Positions 19,583 through 29,096 of a DNA stretch of 40,982 bases are shown here, in pieces (position 1 is the first letter of the stretch; each line of letters opens with the position of its first letter). This DNA comes from Akkermansia sp. GTDB taxonomy: Bacteria > Verrucomicrobiota > Verrucomicrobiia > Verrucomicrobiales > Akkermansiaceae. The stretch covers positions 1-40,982 of the forward strand of contig JAFQDN010000027.1 in NCBI GenBank assembly GCA_017415995.1. The letters run 5' to 3'. The translations under genes and the position numbers were made by a program. The notes under the pieces are model-generated. The model saw only the letters and a program-made list of their open reading frames with translations, made no database searches and had not been told where the DNA came from.

Positions 19583-21202
19583 ATGAGCAAACAAGAATTT
19601 ACCGGGCATCCGGATGCCCGCCGCTCCAAAGCAAATCCGCTCGCGTGGATTAACCTTGCTTTATTAGCTATCATTGTCATTTGTTGCAATTACATAGGTT
19701 GCAATGAATACGCACGTGTTGATCTTTCCGAGTATGAGAGTTACTCCATTTCTCAACGCACAATTAACGTGCTGAAAAGTGAGGCTATCCAAAACCGAGA
19801 AACTCCGATTCGAATCATTTTCGCCTTTCAAACATCTTCTCCCGGTTATCACCGCATGTACATGTTGCTGGAGGAATACAAGCGCCATGCCGACGGTAAA
19901 ATTGAAGTAGAATGCTTTGACCCTCTCCGTCAGCCCGGGCGCGCGCGAGAAATCGAAAATATTTACAAAGTCAAGTTTAACCAGGAAATCTGCATCGTGG
20001 ACGCCCGCGACAACAAGGACGCCCCCATTGACCACTACGACGCAGACCCCGGCAAGGCCAATCTTTACAGCCGTATTCCGGGCACCGCATTCTCAAAATA
20101 CGTTGTTCAGCCGGACGGTAAGCGCAATGTTGTTGCACTGATGATGGATGAGGTTCTTTGCTCTGAAATTATCCGCGCCTCTGAGGGGCAACAGCGCAAA
20201 ATGTATGTAGTTGCCAATAAAGGCGGTATCAAACTTAATCAGAACGGGCAACTTGAATATGATACGATTTCACTCATCCGCACCATCACCGGTTCCCTCA
20301 ATCTTAAATTGGAGCCTATCGTCCTCAGCGAGGACTCGGAACAAGATATCCCCGCTGATGCGGAGGGCCTGATTATCATTGCTCCCCAGTTTGATTTTGA
20401 ACCTTGCCAAATAGCAACTCTGCGCAAGTTCTGGGAACGCAATGAACGCAAATCCATCTTCATCGCGTTGGATCCCGAACTGCCGTATTTTGACACACGC
20501 CATGTTCGACAGGAAGGCACGGACGACCAACCGGAAACCACAAAGGTTGTTCGTGGCCCGCGTTTGAGCAATCTGTACCAATTCCTGCGTGAAAACGGTA
20601 TCAACCCCAACGGGGATGACCGCATTCTCCTGCGCGATAGTCAGCGATTCATCAACAATATCTCTGTATTCTTCCCGGAAAGCTTGGAATGCACCAAATC
20701 ATTCTGGAACAATACCACCCAGCTGGAAGGCCGTTGCCGTTCATTCTCGCTTGGGCACGGAGATGACAGCGTGGCTTCTGCTCAGCGCCTCAATTTTTAC
20801 CCCCTCATTATGACCTCGGCTGACTATTACGGAGAGACCAACCCCAACCGAGGAGCCAAATTGGATGGGGATGACATCGCCGGGCCACTTTGTGTTGCAG
20901 CAGCCGCTACACGTGGCAGCGTAGATGACCCGAACCGCCTCAATACCCTCATGGTAGTCGGTAATTTGGACATGCTGGCAGAGGAAGGAGCACGCAAGGA
21001 AGTGCGTGATTACTTGCGTTCTATTTGGGCTTGGATGATTGAAAAACCGGAATACGCCGGTAAGAGCACCAATTACGACCTTACCGTTAAGATAGACCTG
21101 AACCGCCACTCACGAAGTGCAGTTGAGCATCTGACGCTCATTATCATGCCTCTGTGCTCACTGTTGCTTGCGTTCATCATCTGGAATACTCGCCGTCACT
21201 GA
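19583..21202 (+). CDS. GldG-like ABC-associated auxiliary protein
   Basis: 539 residues. One membrane anchor lies at the N-terminus (about 17-37, INLALLAIIVICC) and one at the very C-terminus (TLIIMPLCSLLLAFIIW). The large extracytoplasmic part between resembles the GldG/intraflagellar-transport-like domain: it opens with YESYSISQRTINVLKSE followed by an FAFQTS strand and MYMLLEEYKRHADGKIEVECFDP, a recognisable family block. A middle region includes the ALDPELPYFDT segment. The protein is thought to work with the ATPase/permease pair immediately upstream; how is not known. 35 bases separate it from the DUF4340-like gene. Confidence 0.82.
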   Translation: MSKQEFTGHPDARRSKANPLAWINLALLAIIVICCNYIGCNEYARVDLSEYESYSISQRTINVLKSEAIQNRETPIRIIFAFQTSSPGYHRMYMLLEEYKRHADGKIEVECFDPLRQPGRAREIENIYKVKFNQEICIVDARDNKDAPIDHYDADPGKANLYSRIPGTAFSKYVVQPDGKRNVVALMMDEVLCSEIIRASEGQQRKMYVVANKGGIKLNQNGQLEYDTISLIRTITGSLNLKLEPIVLSEDSEQDIPADAEGLIIIAPQFDFEPCQIATLRKFWERNERKSIFIALDPELPYFDTRHVRQEGTDDQPETTKVVRGPRLSNLYQFLRENGINPNGDDRILLRDSQRFINNISVFFPESLECTKSFWNNTTQLEGRCRSFSLGHGDDSVASAQRLNFYPLIMTSADYYGETNPNRGAKLDGDDIAGPLCVAAAATRGSVDDPNRLNTLMVVGNLDMLAEEGARKEVRDYLRSIWAWMIEKPEYAGKSTNYDLTVKIDLNRHSRSAVEHLTLIIMPLCSLLLAFIIWNTRRH

Positions 21203-21237
21203 CCTCCTTCCCCCTCTCTCCGGAAATCCAATTCATT

Positions 21238-23541
21238 ATGAGAATAGTCACCACCGTCATACTGGCATTGATTGCAGCGCTGATGATTACGGCGTCTGTA
21301 TTCCTTACCATCGATGGAAATCTCGCAAAACTGACAGGATGGTACCGAGTCACGCCGGGAATGCCTCTCTTTACGCAAGAGCACAGCTCTCAGCTTCCAC
21401 AAGTAACTTGGATGCGTATCTCGGATCTCCACGATGTGGTGGAATGTGCTAAAGATAACAACGGAACGTGGTGGATTACCAAACCCTTCCGCGATAAGTT
21501 AAACCCGACTGCGGCCGAGTATATCCTGTCATTCACCGCGAACGCCCATATCGTAGATACTCTCCCGATAAATGAAAATACTCGCAAGAGTATGCGCGAT
21601 TTCGGGGTGGAATCAGACCCCTGCACCATTACGCTGAAAGTCCCTGTCAGTGAACGCGACATGACAACAGTAGCTCGTTTTACACTCGGGAAAAAAGCAC
21701 CGTGGCTTGCAGACAAAGGCGATGGTAAAACGGTAGGCCAAACTACCTATTTACGCACGGATTTTTACGGTGATGATGACCGAGTACACGTTGTAACCGG
21801 AAACATTACCTCACTCTTTGCAAACGGATTGAAGCAGCTTCGTGACCCCATGCCTCTGCGCTTCGATCCCAATAAACTTTGCCGAATTCACATCAAAGGC
21901 GAAGGAAGCCATCCTCTTACTCTCCACCGCGAAGATGAAAAAAGCCAATGGATATTGAATACTGTTAATAACTCCACAGTTGCGGAACAGGAAAACGCAG
22001 CCAAGCTGATGCTGATGCTGTGCCAGCTCTCCGCAATCAGAGTTCAGAATGCATCAGAAGTCAAACTACCGGACAAACCGCAGTATACCATTGAATTACA
22101 ACTCAAGGGAGAAAAATCCCCGCGCATTCTCAAACTTTACGCTCCATTCCCCCCAGAAAACGCGGTAACAACATCCAGAACACATTGTTATGCCACGGTT
22201 AACGACCGCAATGTTGTGTTCACACTCCAAGCAGAACCCAAAATCCGCCGCAAGGGAGGCTTTGCCGCCATTGTAAACGGAGTATACAGCTTACCGGTAC
22301 TTCCTGCGGACCAGATGGCGGAATGCCGAGGGCTCAATGACATTTATACGGCCGACATGCCGCTGAAATTGGAGGATTTACGCTCCCGCAAATTGGCTAC
22401 ATTTGATGAACGAGATGTTGAGAGCGTACTCATTCGCTCTCGCCACAGTCAATATCCGGTAAGACTTTGCCTGATTCCGGGTGTGCGTGAGAGTAATGTA
22501 CAAGACGCTTGGACAGTTGAAGCTCAAGGACTTGAAATTGTTGAAGCAGAGACGGACATCGTTCGTTCTTTCCTGCGCAACTTCCGCAATATCCCGGTTG
22601 AAGGCATTATTGCAGACCTTCCCTTTGAGGATACTGCGGAGGATAAAGCTGCACGCGCTGCAATTATGAAAAAATACGGGCTTTATCGTCCGGATTACCG
22701 CATTTTCATCACCCCACGTTCCTGTGGATACCGCAGCAACCTTTTCGGAGTAGACCTCCCGCTCGTCAAAGATCGAGATGTCAAGATTTTTGCAATCTCA
22801 CACTATCAAGACCCGGAATCCGGTGAGATTTGGCGCTTGGCCATGGAGGAAGGCAGCCATACAATCTTCCGAGTCAGCCCGAAACTTACCCGAACATTGG
22901 CACTGCAACAGAACGCTTGGAAATCCCGTAATCTGCTGGGATTCCACATCTCGGAGCTTCAACGCTTTGTGCTTGGATACCGAGACGCCGAGCTCGTGCT
23001 GGATTATGACCCGATGGCTGAGAGCTGGAGTGGCAAGCTCGGTGGGGTGGATGTAACGGCAAACATCAATCCTCACCGCGCACTTAATTGCGTGGATCGA
23101 CTGCGCAAGCTGAAAGTGAGAGAATGGCTTGAACCTCATGACCCGGACGCAATTGAAAAATTGCGGACACCGGTATTCAGTGTGCGCGTAGATTTGGAAA
23201 TTGTGAATCATTCCGCCGTGGATGCTCTGATTGTCGATACGGAGGAACTCGGGCATGACCGTATGGCAGAAGAGGGTGGCGAATACCGAGCAGACGGAGC
23301 TGATGCAGCTCTACAGGAAGGCTCTGAAATTGATGAACAATTCCGTAACCTTGCTTTGAATGAACGTCCGACTGTAACCAAGAGCTACACCGTTGAAATC
23401 ACCCCGGCAAACAATGAGGAAGACCGCCCGCTTTTCTACGGACGTATCCGCGAAACGGGGCAACTTTTCCTCATGAAGTATGAGGATGCTCAGAGCATCG
23501 GCTCTTCTCCCTTGGAAGACAATGTACAAATCGTTCCCTGA
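21238..23541 (+). CDS. DUF4340-like extracytoplasmic protein
   Basis: 767 residues from the ATG at 21238 (MRIVTTVILALIAALMITA); the frame extends upstream to 21154 into the preceding gene, but the ATG gives a proper N-terminal signal anchor. The rest is soluble beta-rich sequence with repeated W(W/I)-containing strands (NGTWWITKPFRDKLN; EKSQWILNTVNNS), in the style of DUF4340 proteins that regularly follow GldG-type genes. Acidic stretches occur late (EELGHDRMAEEGGEYRADGADA). No catalytic motif is recognisable. Probably a periplasmic component of the same transporter; not seen outside such clusters in my knowledge, hence a context-based call. Confidence 0.72.
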   Translation: MRIVTTVILALIAALMITASVFLTIDGNLAKLTGWYRVTPGMPLFTQEHSSQLPQVTWMRISDLHDVVECAKDNNGTWWITKPFRDKLNPTAAEYILSFTANAHIVDTLPINENTRKSMRDFGVESDPCTITLKVPVSERDMTTVARFTLGKKAPWLADKGDGKTVGQTTYLRTDFYGDDDRVHVVTGNITSLFANGLKQLRDPMPLRFDPNKLCRIHIKGEGSHPLTLHREDEKSQWILNTVNNSTVAEQENAAKLMLMLCQLSAIRVQNASEVKLPDKPQYTIELQLKGEKSPRILKLYAPFPPENAVTTSRTHCYATVNDRNVVFTLQAEPKIRRKGGFAAIVNGVYSLPVLPADQMAECRGLNDIYTADMPLKLEDLRSRKLATFDERDVESVLIRSRHSQYPVRLCLIPGVRESNVQDAWTVEAQGLEIVEAETDIVRSFLRNFRNIPVEGIIADLPFEDTAEDKAARAAIMKKYGLYRPDYRIFITPRSCGYRSNLFGVDLPLVKDRDVKIFAISHYQDPESGEIWRLAMEEGSHTIFRVSPKLTRTLALQQNAWKSRNLLGFHISELQRFVLGYRDAELVLDYDPMAESWSGKLGGVDVTANINPHRALNCVDRLRKLKVREWLEPHDPDAIEKLRTPVFSVRVDLEIVNHSAVDALIVDTEELGHDRMAEEGGEYRADGADAALQEGSEIDEQFRNLALNERPTVTKSYTVEITPANNEEDRPLFYGRIRETGQLFLMKYEDAQSIGSSPLEDNVQIVP

Positions 23542-23549
23542 AATTAATT

Positions 23550-24401
23550 ATGTGGGTCTGGAAAAAAACGGCATCTAAATTGAATGAAGAACTGTGGCAA
23601 CAGCGTCTTGCTGCCATTCCCGGTGCGGTATTCTCCGAAGGTTTTCATGCAGAGCGCATAAACATCGACGTTTACACGGAATCTGAAGAAGAAGCACTCG
23701 TGCTGCAAGCCTGTTACGGAGGCAAAATTGAAGCAGTGCAGACCATTGACTGGGTAGCTGCAACAGCCCCGGAAAATACCCCCCCGCTTATTATTCGTGA
23801 CAAGCTGGTAATCTCTGCATGCGCAGATGCCCCTGCTCTTACCGAGCTCAAAAACAAATACCCGAACAGAATCATCCTGACCTTTCCTGCCGAGCGAGCA
23901 TTCGGAACCGGCAACCATGCCACGACTTCCACATGCTTGCGCATGCTGTGCGACGAGGTGAAAGGCAGAAAATCCCCTTGGACGCTTACCGACATCGGGT
24001 GCGGTACCGGAGTATTGGCTTTGGCCGGTCTACGCCTCGGGGCAAAGCATGCCATCAGTTTCGATTTTGACCCCATCGCCGTCGATGTTGCCGCGCGAAA
24101 CATCGAGCGTAACGGTGGCGCAGAAAATCTGCGTCTTTTCCAAGCGGACGTGTTTGAATGGGAACCGGCCCCCGGAGAGGAGGCTGATATTGTTTTGGCC
24201 AATCTTTTTTCCGCCGTGCTGATGAAAGCCTTTCCTCGCCTGAAAGCAGCTATGAAACCCAACGGAGGCATCCTGATTATTTCCGGCATTCTCAATACAC
24301 AAGCACCGGAAACGCTTCAGGCTGCACAAGCAGCCGGGCTTAAAGTCCTGAAGGTTGTTTCACGAGGCAAATGGACAACGGCAAAACTCACAAACACATG
24401 A
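23550..24401 (+). CDS. prmA: Ribosomal protein L11 methyltransferase
   Basis: 283 residues. PrmA transfers methyl groups from S-adenosylmethionine to ribosomal protein L11. An N-terminal substrate-recognition domain (about 1-100) precedes a Rossmann domain with FGTGNHATT (about 115-123), the SAM motif LTDIGCGTGVLALAG (about 145-159), and VLANLF at the usual NPP-like catalytic position. Length and order agree with the family (about 290). Starts eight bases after the DUF4340-like gene and overlaps tsaB by four bases (ATGA), so translation is likely coupled. Confidence 0.9.
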   Translation: MWVWKKTASKLNEELWQQRLAAIPGAVFSEGFHAERINIDVYTESEEEALVLQACYGGKIEAVQTIDWVAATAPENTPPLIIRDKLVISACADAPALTELKNKYPNRIILTFPAERAFGTGNHATTSTCLRMLCDEVKGRKSPWTLTDIGCGTGVLALAGLRLGAKHAISFDFDPIAVDVAARNIERNGGAENLRLFQADVFEWEPAPGEEADIVLANLFSAVLMKAFPRLKAAMKPNGGILIISGILNTQAPETLQAAQAAGLKVLKVVSRGKWTTAKLTNT

Positions 24402-25024
24402 ACATTATTGCCATAGAAACCTCGCTACCTCAAGCTTCTCTGTGCCTTTCCAAAGATGGTGCTGTAGTATTTTCCACCTCTTGGAATGCTATTCGCAATC
24501 ACGATTCTTTCCTCTTTCCTGCGCTCAAGAACGCTTTGGAGATATTGGGAAATAACACATTGGACTACGTTATTGTAGGCGCCGGTCCGGGTAGTTACGG
24601 GGGCGTACGCGTTGCCCTTGCCGCGGCGGTTGGTATTGCGACGGTTCGTGCTGCCAAAGTGGTGGCTTTGTGTTCATGGCATGGGCTTGCAGCGGAGGAC
24701 GTTGCTATTATTTCCGATGCCCGTCGCGGCGGCTGGACCGTTTACCGCGGGGATACTGATATTCAGGTTCTTTCCACCGAAGAACTGCAACAATCCATTA
24801 CAAATGGTCTACGTATTTGCACCGTCGAAAACGAGGTGGCGCTGAGCAAAGCCGGCATCTCCGCGTTGCAATATAATCTGTGTCCTACTGCATCCGGGCT
24901 GGTCCAAGCATGGCAAAATCTTACCGATGAGGAACGGGCAAATCTTGAAAGCAAACCGGCAGAACCCATTTATGTTCGCCCGCCCCACATAACGGAAGCG
25001 AAGCGTAAACCCTGGGAGGTCTGA
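24398..25024 (+). CDS. tsaB: tRNA threonylcarbamoyladenosine biosynthesis protein TsaB
   Basis: 208 residues from the ATG at 24398 (MNIIAIETS). TsaB is the inactive kinase-like partner of TsaD in the TsaBDE complex making t6A at position 37 of ANN-decoding tRNAs. Recognisable: N-terminal MNIIAIETSLPQASL, VGAGPGSYGGVRVALA (about 60-75; usual form GPGSFTGLR), RRGGWTVYRG and the closing PIYVRPPHITEAKRKPW, all in canonical positions, while the metal-binding residues of TsaD are absent as expected. It overlaps prmA and is followed by the YkgJ-like gene after 16 bases. Confidence 0.9.
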   Translation: MNIIAIETSLPQASLCLSKDGAVVFSTSWNAIRNHDSFLFPALKNALEILGNNTLDYVIVGAGPGSYGGVRVALAAAVGIATVRAAKVVALCSWHGLAAEDVAIISDARRGGWTVYRGDTDIQVLSTEELQQSITNGLRICTVENEVALSKAGISALQYNLCPTASGLVQAWQNLTDEERANLESKPAEPIYVRPPHITEAKRKPWEV

Positions 25025-25040
25025 TTTTATCTTGCGCCAT

Positions 25041-25376
25041 ATGACTGAGCCAATAATTCATACATGCCAACGTTGCGGAGCCTGTTGCCGATGGGAGGGC
25101 GATGTTTGCCTGACAGATGCAGACATTACGGCTATTGCTGCATTTTTGCAAATGAATGAGGAAGATTTCATCAATGAATATTGCCGTTTGCAAACCAGTC
25201 GGCGAGGTCTTTCCCTGATTGATGCTCCGGATGGTGCTTGCATTATGCTTACGGATGCAGGATGTAAAATTCAAGCGGTGAAGCCTCAACAATGCATTGA
25301 TTTCCCGTATAAATGGAACTTCCCCGGTTGGGAAAAACGCTGTCCCGGAGCAGGCAAAACTTCCTGTGAGGCATAA
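25041..25376 (+). CDS. YkgJ-family cysteine-cluster protein
   Basis: 111 residues from the ATG at 25041; an earlier in-frame TTG at 25032 is weaker. Cys pattern HTCQRCGACCRWEGDVC (about 8-24) and later GCKIQAVKPQQCIDFPYKW (about 80-98), the layout of YkgJ/UPF0153 proteins, which coordinate zinc or an Fe-S cluster. A C-terminal CPGAGKTSC provides two further cysteines. Biochemical role is not known for the family. It lies between tsaB and the large exporter with a one-base overlap (TAATG) with the latter. Confidence 0.8.
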   Translation: MTEPIIHTCQRCGACCRWEGDVCLTDADITAIAAFLQMNEEDFINEYCRLQTSRRGLSLIDAPDGACIMLTDAGCKIQAVKPQQCIDFPYKWNFPGWEKRCPGAGKTSCEA

Positions 25377-28300
25377 TGACAACGGGACTGTCAAAATTGT
25401 GCGCCTCAGTTTGGCGTAACATTCGTCGCAAATGGCACAACATCCGTGGCAGATTTATCGGCGCATTTTCACGCCGTCCTGAGCGTTTGGCTGCGATGGA
25501 TGAGACCCGCCGTGCCAATGCGTCCATCGTGGTGGATTTATTTGCTGCCATTATGTCTGAGGTTGAAGGCGTAGGCATGGAAGACATGGACACCACCATG
25601 GACATGCTGCGCTACGACTTTCCGAACGTTGAGCATAGCTGGCTTGCAGAGCGTTTCCAAGAAGTCTATACCGCAAAACATCCTTTGGCAGAAGCGTTAG
25701 CTATTGCTTGTGCCGGCAGAACGGAGCCGGAACGCGTTGCTCTTTCTCTGCAAATATTAACCATGCTGTACCGTGTGGGCGGGGATTTGACAAATCCCTC
25801 CCTGCTGGATCAGGTTACAAACGGGCTCAATCTTCCCGGGTATTCATCCGTATTGGAGCGGCTTGTCAGCACCCCGGGAGCTCAGGCGGATTTGCCGATA
25901 GAAAGTCTGGAGTTCTCCCAAAATGTTGGGGAAGGCATTGTTACACTCGGCACGGATGATGCCGATGTTCGCTTCCGAGTACTCAGTTGTGTCAATATTC
26001 TTCTGGTTGTAAATGATGGACTCAAGCCCCTTCTCATGCGCGGACGCATTCTGCACAAAGGGGATATGCAAATTCTTTACTCCGGTCAGAATATCCGGCT
26101 CAATAGCGGGATTTTGAGTTACTCCACCATCCGAGCTTTATTACAAAGCCGCTACACCGGAGCAAAGCTCGTTGCCTATTTGGTATGCAAAGACGGCGAG
26201 GTCAGTGTTACCCGCTACCGCCAAAAACACAGTTTGGCAAAATTGAGGTTCGGTGTTCACGTTGAGTTTGAACTGCTTCAAAAAAATGCGAATATCATAT
26301 TGGATGGTATTCCGCTTGCGGATGGCTGCCAACTGTGCACAACCTACTACACTCCTTTTACCGTAGAAGGATTAGGACCTTACACATTGGCAGAACTGCA
26401 CAATATCGAGTCTCCGGGGAAAAGCTTTCAACTCGCCCCGGAAAACCGCAAGGTGTTGGTTACTAATCTGCCGTATGTGAATAAGCCCGGCGTGGTCATG
26501 CTGTCTCCCGGTCTTGCACCGGGACTGATTTTTGAAGTCAGTTACACGCGTACAGGAGCAACGGGCAACATACGCCTGATAGAAGGCTCACGCCACGCTC
26601 TTACCTTAGATGGCGCATTCCTGCGCGATGATACCCCCATTTACGATGGTGCGCTCATCATGTTAAGCCCCGTTCAGTACCTGCGCTGCCGATTCTCCGC
26701 CGGGGTTCTGGATGAAGAGACTTCCCTCATTCAACACTTGCGGGTACGGGGGCTTACCCGTGACTTTGTTGGCGCAGGCCGTGTGGTTGACAATATTGAT
26801 TTCTTCTTAAAACGTGGCGAAATGGCCTGCATTTTAGGGCCCAGCGGTTCCGGGAAAAGCACGATTCTCAACATGCTTGCCGGCCATTTGGAGCCTTCTT
26901 TCGGGTCCATTCACTACAACAATGAACGATTGTCTCCTCATGCGCAGAATTTAAGACGCCACATTGCCTTTATCCCGCGTGAGGATATTTTGGATGAGGC
27001 CATGACCGTAGGTGAGCACGTTTACCATGCATCCGTTTCCCGCCGTCCCAGATTAACCCGCGCTGACCGCATCCGCCGTGTTAATGCCGTGCTCAACTTT
27101 GTTGGCATGGGGGCTATGGCCGGCAGACAAGTCGGTCGCCGTGGTGAGCGAGCATTGTCAGACGGTGAGCGCACGCGCCTGAACTTAGCGCTGGACCTCA
27201 CCGGCACGGCGGAGGTTTTCCTGATTGATGAACCCATCAGTGGCTTATCTTCCGCAGATGCAGAAAAAGTTATTCAGACGCTGGAAAAAATGGCATCCGG
27301 GCGCTTGCTGCTCTGCACCCTGCACCGACCTTCGCAAAGCATCCTCAACAGATTCAGCAAAGTTATGGTGCTGAACTCACACGGACAAATGGCTTTTTGG
27401 GGAACTCCCCGAGCCATGGTAGAGTACTTTGAAAATGCAGCCCGAGAGATGGGGCTCTACGTCTCGCGCGAAGCAATTGCTGCGGGTGGTGCGGAATATG
27501 CCTTTGAGGTTATGTCCGCACCATTCAGTAGGTTAGGTAATTATAAAGTACCTAATGCTGACATGTGGCAAGAGTATTTTGAAAAACACCAGTACAGCAA
27601 AAAACAAGCACCGGAACCGGAAGCTCCCGCTGTTGCTCCCCATCCTTATTTTTCGTTTTCACGGCGTTCCGTCGTGGAATTATGGCGTTTATTTATGCTG
27701 TGGGTCACACGCACTTTCCTCAGCAGAATACGAAGCCGCATGAGCCTGTACGCCCTCTTATTGGAGGCTCCGGTACTTGCCCTACTCATAGCCGGCACGC
27801 TAAGGGCATCCGGCACAGACTCATACATATACTATGAGTCCCTACACATCAGCGAGTATCTGTTTTTATCGCTGGTGTTAGCCATGTTCTTCGGGCTGAC
27901 AAATGCGGCGTGTGAGGTAATACGGGATCGCGCTCTTATCCGCCGTGAAAGCAACTACAAACTCTTTATTACCGGGTATTTACTTGCAAAGACACTTGTA
28001 CTCACCGGCATTGCGGCCATTCAGTGTGCCTTGTATTTGTGGGTCAGTAACTCCATTCTGGAAATTGAGCTGATGTTCTGGCCTCACTTCGGGATTATGT
28101 TGCTGACGTCATTTGTCGGTATTGCACTTTCGCTGATGGTATCGTCTTTGGTAAGAGCGGAACGTACGGCACTCAACATCGTACCTCTTTTGTTAGTTCC
28201 GCAAATTCTCCTCGCCGGAGCGTTGATTCGATTCGAAGAAATGAATGAGTTTTGCCCGGACATGCCGGAGTTCGTTCCGGACTGTCTCAGCCACCCCTTA

Positions 28301-29029
28301 TCAACCTTGCGGCATCGAGTTGCGTACCAAGATGCCGCCACACATGCCATTTCCTCCAAACCGGTTCCGCTCATTGCGGAATTCTGCCCGCTCCGGTATG
28401 CTTTTGAAATCATGTTTGTGACGCAGGTAAACCACAATCTGTGGGAAGTTGAGCTTAAACGCATGGAAAAACAGCGTGAAAATCTCCGCGGCGAGCTTAC
28501 CCTGCTCAAACAGCAACAAGCCAATATACCGAAAGACACGCAAAATGACGCCATCCACAAAGATTTGGCTGAGCGCATCAGCCAAACTAATGACAAACTG
28601 AAGCTGGTCAATAATGCGTTGCTGCTCACCAATTCCGGGGCTGCTGATGCGCGTGATGCCAAAGATATTTTGCGCCTCTCCAGAAAAGTGGCTCTGACTT
28701 TCAATGAAGAGCTCATGGAGGCTCTCAACAAAAGACTCGAAAACGGAGAAAATGAGGCAGATTACCCTGTGGAGTTCTACTTCTCCAACAAAAAATTGGC
28801 AGAACTCGGTGAGGGGGTCAATCTGGCTCGCAAAGATAACAGAATTTCTGAAAACAGAGGCTTCTTCCTGTCGCCACGGCAGCCCATCCCCTTCGGTGGC
28901 ATGGACCAACATACGGAAGAGGGGTCTGTATCAACAATATACCGAAATTCTGTCTATCTATTCCTCATGGGCCTCTGCCCGATTTTGGTAGCCGCATGGC
29001 GTTTGCGTAAAATTTGCCGTTCTAACTGA
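25376..29029 (+). CDS. Large ABC-2 exporter with N-terminal accessory domains (1217 aa)
   Basis: A fused ATPase-permease of the White/ABCG order (ATPase first). Residues 1 to about 165 are helical (IVVDLFAAIMSEVEGVGM...; loosely TerB-like). About 190-450 is beta-rich with FHA-like features (LLMRGRILHKGDMQILYSG). The ATPase spans about 460-700: Walker A GPSGSGKST (about 488), signature LSDGERTRLNLAL (about 592), Walker B VFLIDEPISGL (about 612) and H-loop LCTLHRPS (about 647). Membrane helices begin near 768 and number about six, the last at the C-terminus (YLFLMGLCPILVAAW). A coiled coil lies at about 1020-1080 (ELKRMEKQRENLRGELTLLK), within a long loop before the last helix. Substrate unknown. 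The last gene of the operon. Confidence 0.85.
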   Translation: MTTGLSKLCASVWRNIRRKWHNIRGRFIGAFSRRPERLAAMDETRRANASIVVDLFAAIMSEVEGVGMEDMDTTMDMLRYDFPNVEHSWLAERFQEVYTAKHPLAEALAIACAGRTEPERVALSLQILTMLYRVGGDLTNPSLLDQVTNGLNLPGYSSVLERLVSTPGAQADLPIESLEFSQNVGEGIVTLGTDDADVRFRVLSCVNILLVVNDGLKPLLMRGRILHKGDMQILYSGQNIRLNSGILSYSTIRALLQSRYTGAKLVAYLVCKDGEVSVTRYRQKHSLAKLRFGVHVEFELLQKNANIILDGIPLADGCQLCTTYYTPFTVEGLGPYTLAELHNIESPGKSFQLAPENRKVLVTNLPYVNKPGVVMLSPGLAPGLIFEVSYTRTGATGNIRLIEGSRHALTLDGAFLRDDTPIYDGALIMLSPVQYLRCRFSAGVLDEETSLIQHLRVRGLTRDFVGAGRVVDNIDFFLKRGEMACILGPSGSGKSTILNMLAGHLEPSFGSIHYNNERLSPHAQNLRRHIAFIPREDILDEAMTVGEHVYHASVSRRPRLTRADRIRRVNAVLNFVGMGAMAGRQVGRRGERALSDGERTRLNLALDLTGTAEVFLIDEPISGLSSADAEKVIQTLEKMASGRLLLCTLHRPSQSILNRFSKVMVLNSHGQMAFWGTPRAMVEYFENAAREMGLYVSREAIAAGGAEYAFEVMSAPFSRLGNYKVPNADMWQEYFEKHQYSKKQAPEPEAPAVAPHPYFSFSRRSVVELWRLFMLWVTRTFLSRIRSRMSLYALLLEAPVLALLIAGTLRASGTDSYIYYESLHISEYLFLSLVLAMFFGLTNAACEVIRDRALIRRESNYKLFITGYLLAKTLVLTGIAAIQCALYLWVSNSILEIELMFWPHFGIMLLTSFVGIALSLMVSSLVRAERTALNIVPLLLVPQILLAGALIRFEEMNEFCPDMPEFVPDCLSHPLSTLRHRVAYQDAATHAISSKPVPLIAEFCPLRYAFEIMFVTQVNHNLWEVELKRMEKQRENLRGELTLLKQQQANIPKDTQNDAIHKDLAERISQTNDKLKLVNNALLLTNSGAADARDAKDILRLSRKVALTFNEELMEALNKRLENGENEADYPVEFYFSNKKLAELGEGVNLARKDNRISENRGFFLSPRQPIPFGGMDQHTEEGSVSTIYRNSVYLFLMGLCPILVAAWRLRKICRSN

Positions 29030-29060
29030 GCGGATAGCCGCACTATTGCATACTTTACTC

Positions 29061-29089
29061 TTGCGAAATCGTCGGAATAATGCTAGAAT
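29061..29089 (+). promoter_or_regulatory. Promoter of a probably leaderless gene
   Basis: TTGCGA (29061-29066), a 17-base spacer ending TGC, TAGAAT (29084-29089). The ATG follows after seven bases, so transcription should start on or next to the A of the start codon. Confidence 0.55.
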
Positions 29090-29096
29090 CGGCGTC

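Noticed and set aside
17753..21202. Gliding motility system
   Set aside because: Only the GldA/F/G-like ABC set is present. These occur widely without gliding, and no other gld or spr genes are in the window.
28084..28912. Minus-strand ORFs of about 200 codons in the large exporter
   Set aside because: They are antisense to a gene with intact ABC motifs, and the Ser/Arg/Cys-rich translations carry no recognisable motif.
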